A stretch of DNA of 15,490 nt from Nitrospirota bacterium. GTDB taxonomy: Bacteria; Nitrospirota; JACRHJ01. The position numbers and the translations under genes are program-made. The DNA lies in contig JAKAHE010000012.1 of NCBI GenBank assembly GCA_021815285.1, positions 2,071-17,560 of the forward strand. The letters are read 5' to 3'. Each line of letters opens with the position of its first letter. The stretch's first letter is position 1. The notes below the pieces were generated by a model that was not told the DNA's origin, made no database searches, and saw only the letters and a list, made by a program, of their open reading frames with translations. Shown piece after piece: positions 12,427 through 15,490 of the stretch.

Positions 12427-14943
12427 ATGCAAAGGCTCACCAGATTTTCCATGGCGCTCGCCCTCGTATGCGTGGTCCTTGCGGGCTGCGCAGGGGATGT
12501 CGCTTTCAAGAAAGGGGAACAATACTCCGTGGAGGGAGACCTGGACCGGGCAGTGGCGTACTACCGGGATGCGCTCCAGCACGACCCTGACAACATAACC
12601 TTCAGGACAAGGCTTACGAGAGTCCAGCAGGAGGCCGCCCTCCGGCACATGGACAGGGCCGCATATTATCTCAAGGAGAAAAATCCCGACGCCGCTCTTT
12701 TCGAGGCCGGGCAGGCGGATATCTACGACCCGGGAAGCGCCAAGGCGCGCCAGCTCATCAAGGCGGCCAAAAAGCTTAAGAAAATACAGGAGTATATTTC
12801 CGACGGCAGGAGCTATCTCGCCGCGGGAAGGCCCAGCGAGGCCGTAAACGAGTTCTACAGTGTGCTCGACATCGACCCTGAAAACAAGATTGCCAAAAAA
12901 TATGTTGAGGAGATAACGAAGCGGAAGGCGCAGGAAAACGAGGAGGACGAACTCACGCTTGCGTCGAATGAGCCCATAACGCTGTCCTTCAAGGACGCGA
13001 AACTGAAGGAGGTATTCGAGTTTCTCTCGAAGATTTCCGGAATCAGCATCCTCTTCGACGAAGACGTGAAGAACCAGCCGGTTACCGTCTTCGCAAAAGA
13101 CGTTTCTTTCAAGGAGGCGTTGAACCTGCTCCTTGCCACAAACAAGCTCTTCATGAAAAAGATCGCAGAAGACGCCATAATAATAATCCCCAAGACGAAG
13201 GCCAAGGAAGACCAGTATCAGGACTTGAAGATTAAAACATTCTACCTCTCTCACATCCAGGCGAAGGACATGGTGAATATCCTGCGCACGATGCTTGAGA
13301 CGCGGCGGATAATAATAAACGACACCCTCAATTCCATTACGCTCCGGGAGACTCCGGACAAGCTGAAGCTCGCGGAGAAGCTCATAGAGGCGAACGACCG
13401 GCAGGACTCCGAGGTCATCATAGACTGCGACGTCATGTCCGTGGACAGGGGGCCGAACACGACGAACTACGGGATTTCCTGGCCCACGTCGGTTACGGGC
13501 ACGTACGTCCCGCCAGCCCTGGGCATGGTGCCGAGCATATCATCCGGGACCTCGACATCCGGCACTACAACAACGACTACCTCGCTGCCTACTTCGATTG
13601 TAACCAACATCACCAATCTTGTCACAAAAAATGGAAAGACGGCGAATAACATCTGGCTTCAATATCCTTCCGCCACGGCCACGCTCTCCGAGACGTTCGC
13701 CAAGGCCGAGACCCTGACAAACCCGCAGATACGCGCGCTCAATAACCAGCCCGCGAAGATACTCATAGGCAGCAGGATACCCGTCCAGACGGGCACGGCA
13801 GTCGCGGGCGCGATAACTACGTCAACCTTCGAGTACAGAGACATAGGCATAAAGCTCACAGTCGTGCCGGATATCGGCATCGGCGGAGACGTGAAGCTCA
13901 AGGTGACGCTCGAGGTAAGCTCGCTTGGCGGGAGCATCAACGTGGGCGGCCAGAGCGAGCCGACATTCAACACCACCACGGCGGAGACAACCTTGAGCTT
14001 AAGAGACGGCGAGACCGTCATAATCGGCGGCCTGATGGACAATTCCACAAATATCAGCAATAGTGGACTCGCAGGGTTAATGGACATACCCATCCTCGGC
14101 AAGCTGTTCTCGGACAATGTCATCGGCCCGAACAGCAAGCGCGAGCTGGTAATGACGCTCACGCCGCACATAATCAGGCCGCTCGAACTCCCGAGCCAGC
14201 GTGATACGTCTTTCTGGTCCGGGACGGAACAGGCATACGACACGAAACCCCTGTTCGAGGAAAAGAAGACGAACCTCTCCATCCCCGAGACGGAGGCAGC
14301 CCCTGAGTCCGAGGTATCCCAGGCCCCGACGCCCGCGGCCCCGGCAGGCCCTGCCGCAGAGCCGTCCAAACCCGCCAAACCCGGCCCCGGCCAGCCTCAA
14401 ACGCCTGCCAAGCCCGGCGCGCCCGCAAAGCCTGGGGCGCCCGCAAAACCGGGAACCAAGACAACACCGGCGGAGAAACCGGTTGAAACGCCGCCGCAAT
14501 CCGTGCCGACGCTCAATAAAATAGGGCGCGTGGGCACGCTTTCGTTCTCGCCGGAGGTAACGCCGGTCGGCGTGGGCCAGGAAATAACCATAGACGTCAA
14601 GGCAACGAACCTGGACTCTACGTTCGAGGCGCCGCTTTCGATAATCTACAACCCGAAACTCGTCAAGTTCGTAAAGGCGACGGAGGGCAATTTCATGAAC
14701 GTGGACAAGCAGCCTACATCTTTCATGGCCAGCGCAAACGAAAAAATCGGGCTGATAAAGGTGATGCTCACAAGGCTTGGAAGAATACCCGGGATTGCCG
14801 GTTCCGGGAACCTCTTCTCCCTGACATTCAAGGGCATCGCCCCGGGCATCAGCCCGCTGGTGTTCAAGCAGAACGACCTGAAGGACGTGCATGGCGCTAC
14901 GGTCCCGGCGGACCTCAAGACGGGCACATTGTATGTAAGGTAA
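12427..14943 (+). CDS. pilQ: Outer-membrane secretin lipoprotein: TPR - secretin - Pro-rich tether - cohesin-like domain
   Basis: An 838-residue protein that should form the outer-membrane gate. A lipoprotein signal ends in the lipobox LAGC with C21 acylated. Residues 25-165 contain TPR-like helices (YSVEGDLDRAVAYYRDAL, YLAAGRPSEAVNEFYSVL). Residues about 183-255 are an N0/STN-like domain (ITLSFKDAKLKEVFEFLSKI) and 268-330 an N1-type (NolW-like) domain. A Ser/Thr-rich loop follows at 369-390, and the secretin barrel domain spans about 420-590 (PQIRALNNQPAKILIG, LRDGETVIIGGLM, IPILGKLF, ELVMTLTPHIIRP). Residues 621-695 are a Pro/Ala/Lys-rich linker with KPGAPA repeats. Residues 704-838 match the cohesin fold (GQEITIDVKATNLDSTFEAP, IIYNPKLVKFVKATEGNF). 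No AMIN domains are seen, unlike many PilQ proteins. AAAGGGGG at 12416-12423 precedes the ATG. The symbol is a family-level name; the protein could equally be called GspD-like. Confidence 0.92.
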   Translation: MQRLTRFSMALALVCVVLAGCAGDVAFKKGEQYSVEGDLDRAVAYYRDALQHDPDNITFRTRLTRVQQEAALRHMDRAAYYLKEKNPDAALFEAGQADIYDPGSAKARQLIKAAKKLKKIQEYISDGRSYLAAGRPSEAVNEFYSVLDIDPENKIAKKYVEEITKRKAQENEEDELTLASNEPITLSFKDAKLKEVFEFLSKISGISILFDEDVKNQPVTVFAKDVSFKEALNLLLATNKLFMKKIAEDAIIIIPKTKAKEDQYQDLKIKTFYLSHIQAKDMVNILRTMLETRRIIINDTLNSITLRETPDKLKLAEKLIEANDRQDSEVIIDCDVMSVDRGPNTTNYGISWPTSVTGTYVPPALGMVPSISSGTSTSGTTTTTTSLPTSIVTNITNLVTKNGKTANNIWLQYPSATATLSETFAKAETLTNPQIRALNNQPAKILIGSRIPVQTGTAVAGAITTSTFEYRDIGIKLTVVPDIGIGGDVKLKVTLEVSSLGGSINVGGQSEPTFNTTTAETTLSLRDGETVIIGGLMDNSTNISNSGLAGLMDIPILGKLFSDNVIGPNSKRELVMTLTPHIIRPLELPSQRDTSFWSGTEQAYDTKPLFEEKKTNLSIPETEAAPESEVSQAPTPAAPAGPAAEPSKPAKPGPGQPQTPAKPGAPAKPGAPAKPGTKTTPAEKPVETPPQSVPTLNKIGRVGTLSFSPEVTPVGVGQEITIDVKATNLDSTFEAPLSIIYNPKLVKFVKATEGNFMNVDKQPTSFMASANEKIGLIKVMLTRLGRIPGIAGSGNLFSLTFKGIAPGISPLVFKQNDLKDVHGATVPADLKTGTLYVR
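14404..14457 (+). repeat. 18-bp tandem repeat encoding KPGAPA units in the secretin tether
   Basis: Three 18-base units encode PAKPGA, PAKPGA and PAKPGT at residues 660-677 of the secretin. The copies differ at several third codon positions. They form part of the Pro/Ala-rich linker between the secretin barrel and the cohesin-like domain. Such tandem units can vary in copy number between strains. Confidence 0.75.
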
Positions 14944-14965
14944 GCGTGGAAGGCGAAAGTGAGAC

Positions 14966-15472
14966 ATGAAAAGACCGGCAGTAACAAAATGTTTTAACGA
15001 GCGCGGCATTACACTGACCGAGCTTGTGGTTGTAATGGTTGTTATGTCCATCCTGGCGTCCGTGGCGATGCCGATTTACCGCATGTCCATAAAGCGGGAC
15101 AAGGAGGCGATATTAAGGGACGAATTGCGGGAGATGCGCGACGCAATCGACGAATATAAGAAGCTGTCGGACGAGGGCCTGATTGCCAAGCAGGCCGGAG
15201 ACACCGGATACCCGAAGACGCTCGATGACCTGACAAAGCTCATAACGCTTCAGAACCCCGGGATAGTAGTGGCGGGCGCGCCGCAGATGCCTAAGAAAAT
15301 CAGGCTCCTGCGCAAAATCCCGGTAGACCCTATGACGGGGAAGGCGAAATGGGGCATGAGGAGCAACGCGGACGACCCTGACAGCACCGTCTGGGGCGGG
15401 CAGGACGTGTTCGACGTCTACTCGCTCTCAACAGGCACCGCGCTGGACGGGACGAAATACGCGGACTGGTAA
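14966..15472 (+). CDS. GspG-like pseudopilin / type IV pilin-like protein
   Basis: A 168-residue precursor. The class III prepilin leader ends NERG, followed by ITLTELVVVMVVMSILASVA, giving cleavage at G14/I15 with the conserved Glu at mature position 5 and Ile rather than Phe or Met at position 1. The hydrophobic helix continues to about residue 37. The C-terminal part has LRKIPVDPMTGKAKWGMRSN, then WGGQDVFDVYSLS, the form seen in GspG-like major pseudopilins that use a calcium-binding or disulfide-free loop. It should be processed by a prepilin peptidase (not in the window) and polymerised by the upstream platform and motor. It begins 22 bases after the secretin stop, with no strong ribosome binding site (GTGAGA at 14957-14962). 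No terminator is seen in the 18 bases remaining, so the operon may continue past the window. Confidence 0.88.
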   Translation: MKRPAVTKCFNERGITLTELVVVMVVMSILASVAMPIYRMSIKRDKEAILRDELREMRDAIDEYKKLSDEGLIAKQAGDTGYPKTLDDLTKLITLQNPGIVVAGAPQMPKKIRLLRKIPVDPMTGKAKWGMRSNADDPDSTVWGGQDVFDVYSLSTGTALDGTKYADW

Positions 15473-15490
15473 AATTTACCAGCCAACCTA

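Noticed and set aside
12124..13254. Antisense open frame of 376 codons opposite the pilP-like and secretin genes
   Set aside because: It runs across a gene boundary on the opposite strand of two well-supported genes and has no family resemblance.

Overview
The window is chromosomal DNA from a Gram-negative (diderm) bacterium. It encodes an outer-membrane secretin lipoprotein, a periplasmic triheme c-type cytochrome and inner-membrane pilus/secretion assembly proteins. The GC content is moderately high, yet ATA (Ile) and AGG (Arg) codons are common. Together with the c7-like triheme cytochrome and the secretin-cohesin architecture, this suggests a Desulfobacterota (former Deltaproteobacteria) or Nitrospirota-like lineage. 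That placement is inference; no taxonomic marker is decisive here.

Layout. (1) 1-993: the 3' part of metG, methionyl-tRNA synthetase with its C-terminal tRNA-binding domain; its linker carries what looks like an in-frame insertion of a GC-rich intergenic-type repeat. (2) 1019-3475: two adjacent tetratricopeptide-repeat (TPR) genes, the first exported and the second apparently cytoplasmic, the second starting on a TTG directly after the stop codon of the first. (3) 3593-4906: a membrane-anchored GAF/HD-GYP protein, probably a cyclic-di-GMP phosphodiesterase, with its own sigma70-type promoter. (4) 5015-5776: a divergent pair, a triheme cytochrome on the minus strand with a clear terminator, and a small DUF1858 CxxC protein on the plus strand. 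(5) 6024-15472: a tightly packed, single-direction operon for a type IV pilus / type II secretion-like machine, in the order pilC/gspF, receiver-MshEN-pilB/gspE fusion, pilM, pilN, pilO, pilP-like, TPR-secretin-cohesin, GspG-like pseudopilin.

How the genes fit together. The operon supplies a platform (PilC), a motor (PilB-like ATPase), an inner-membrane alignment complex (PilM/N/O/P), an outer-membrane gate (secretin) and one (pseudo)pilin. No PilT retraction ATPase and no prepilin peptidase lie in the window. The GspG-like pilin and the secretin architecture make an atypical secretion system as likely as a motility pilus. The motor is the most unusual element. It carries an N-terminal phospho-receiver domain with all expected residues, followed by two tandem MshEN-type cyclic-di-GMP-binding motifs, so it appears built to read both a phosphorelay and cyclic-di-GMP. 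A probable cyclic-di-GMP-degrading enzyme is encoded about 1 kb upstream. The secretin ends in a cohesin-like domain on a proline-rich tether, a candidate docking site for a surface or secreted partner.
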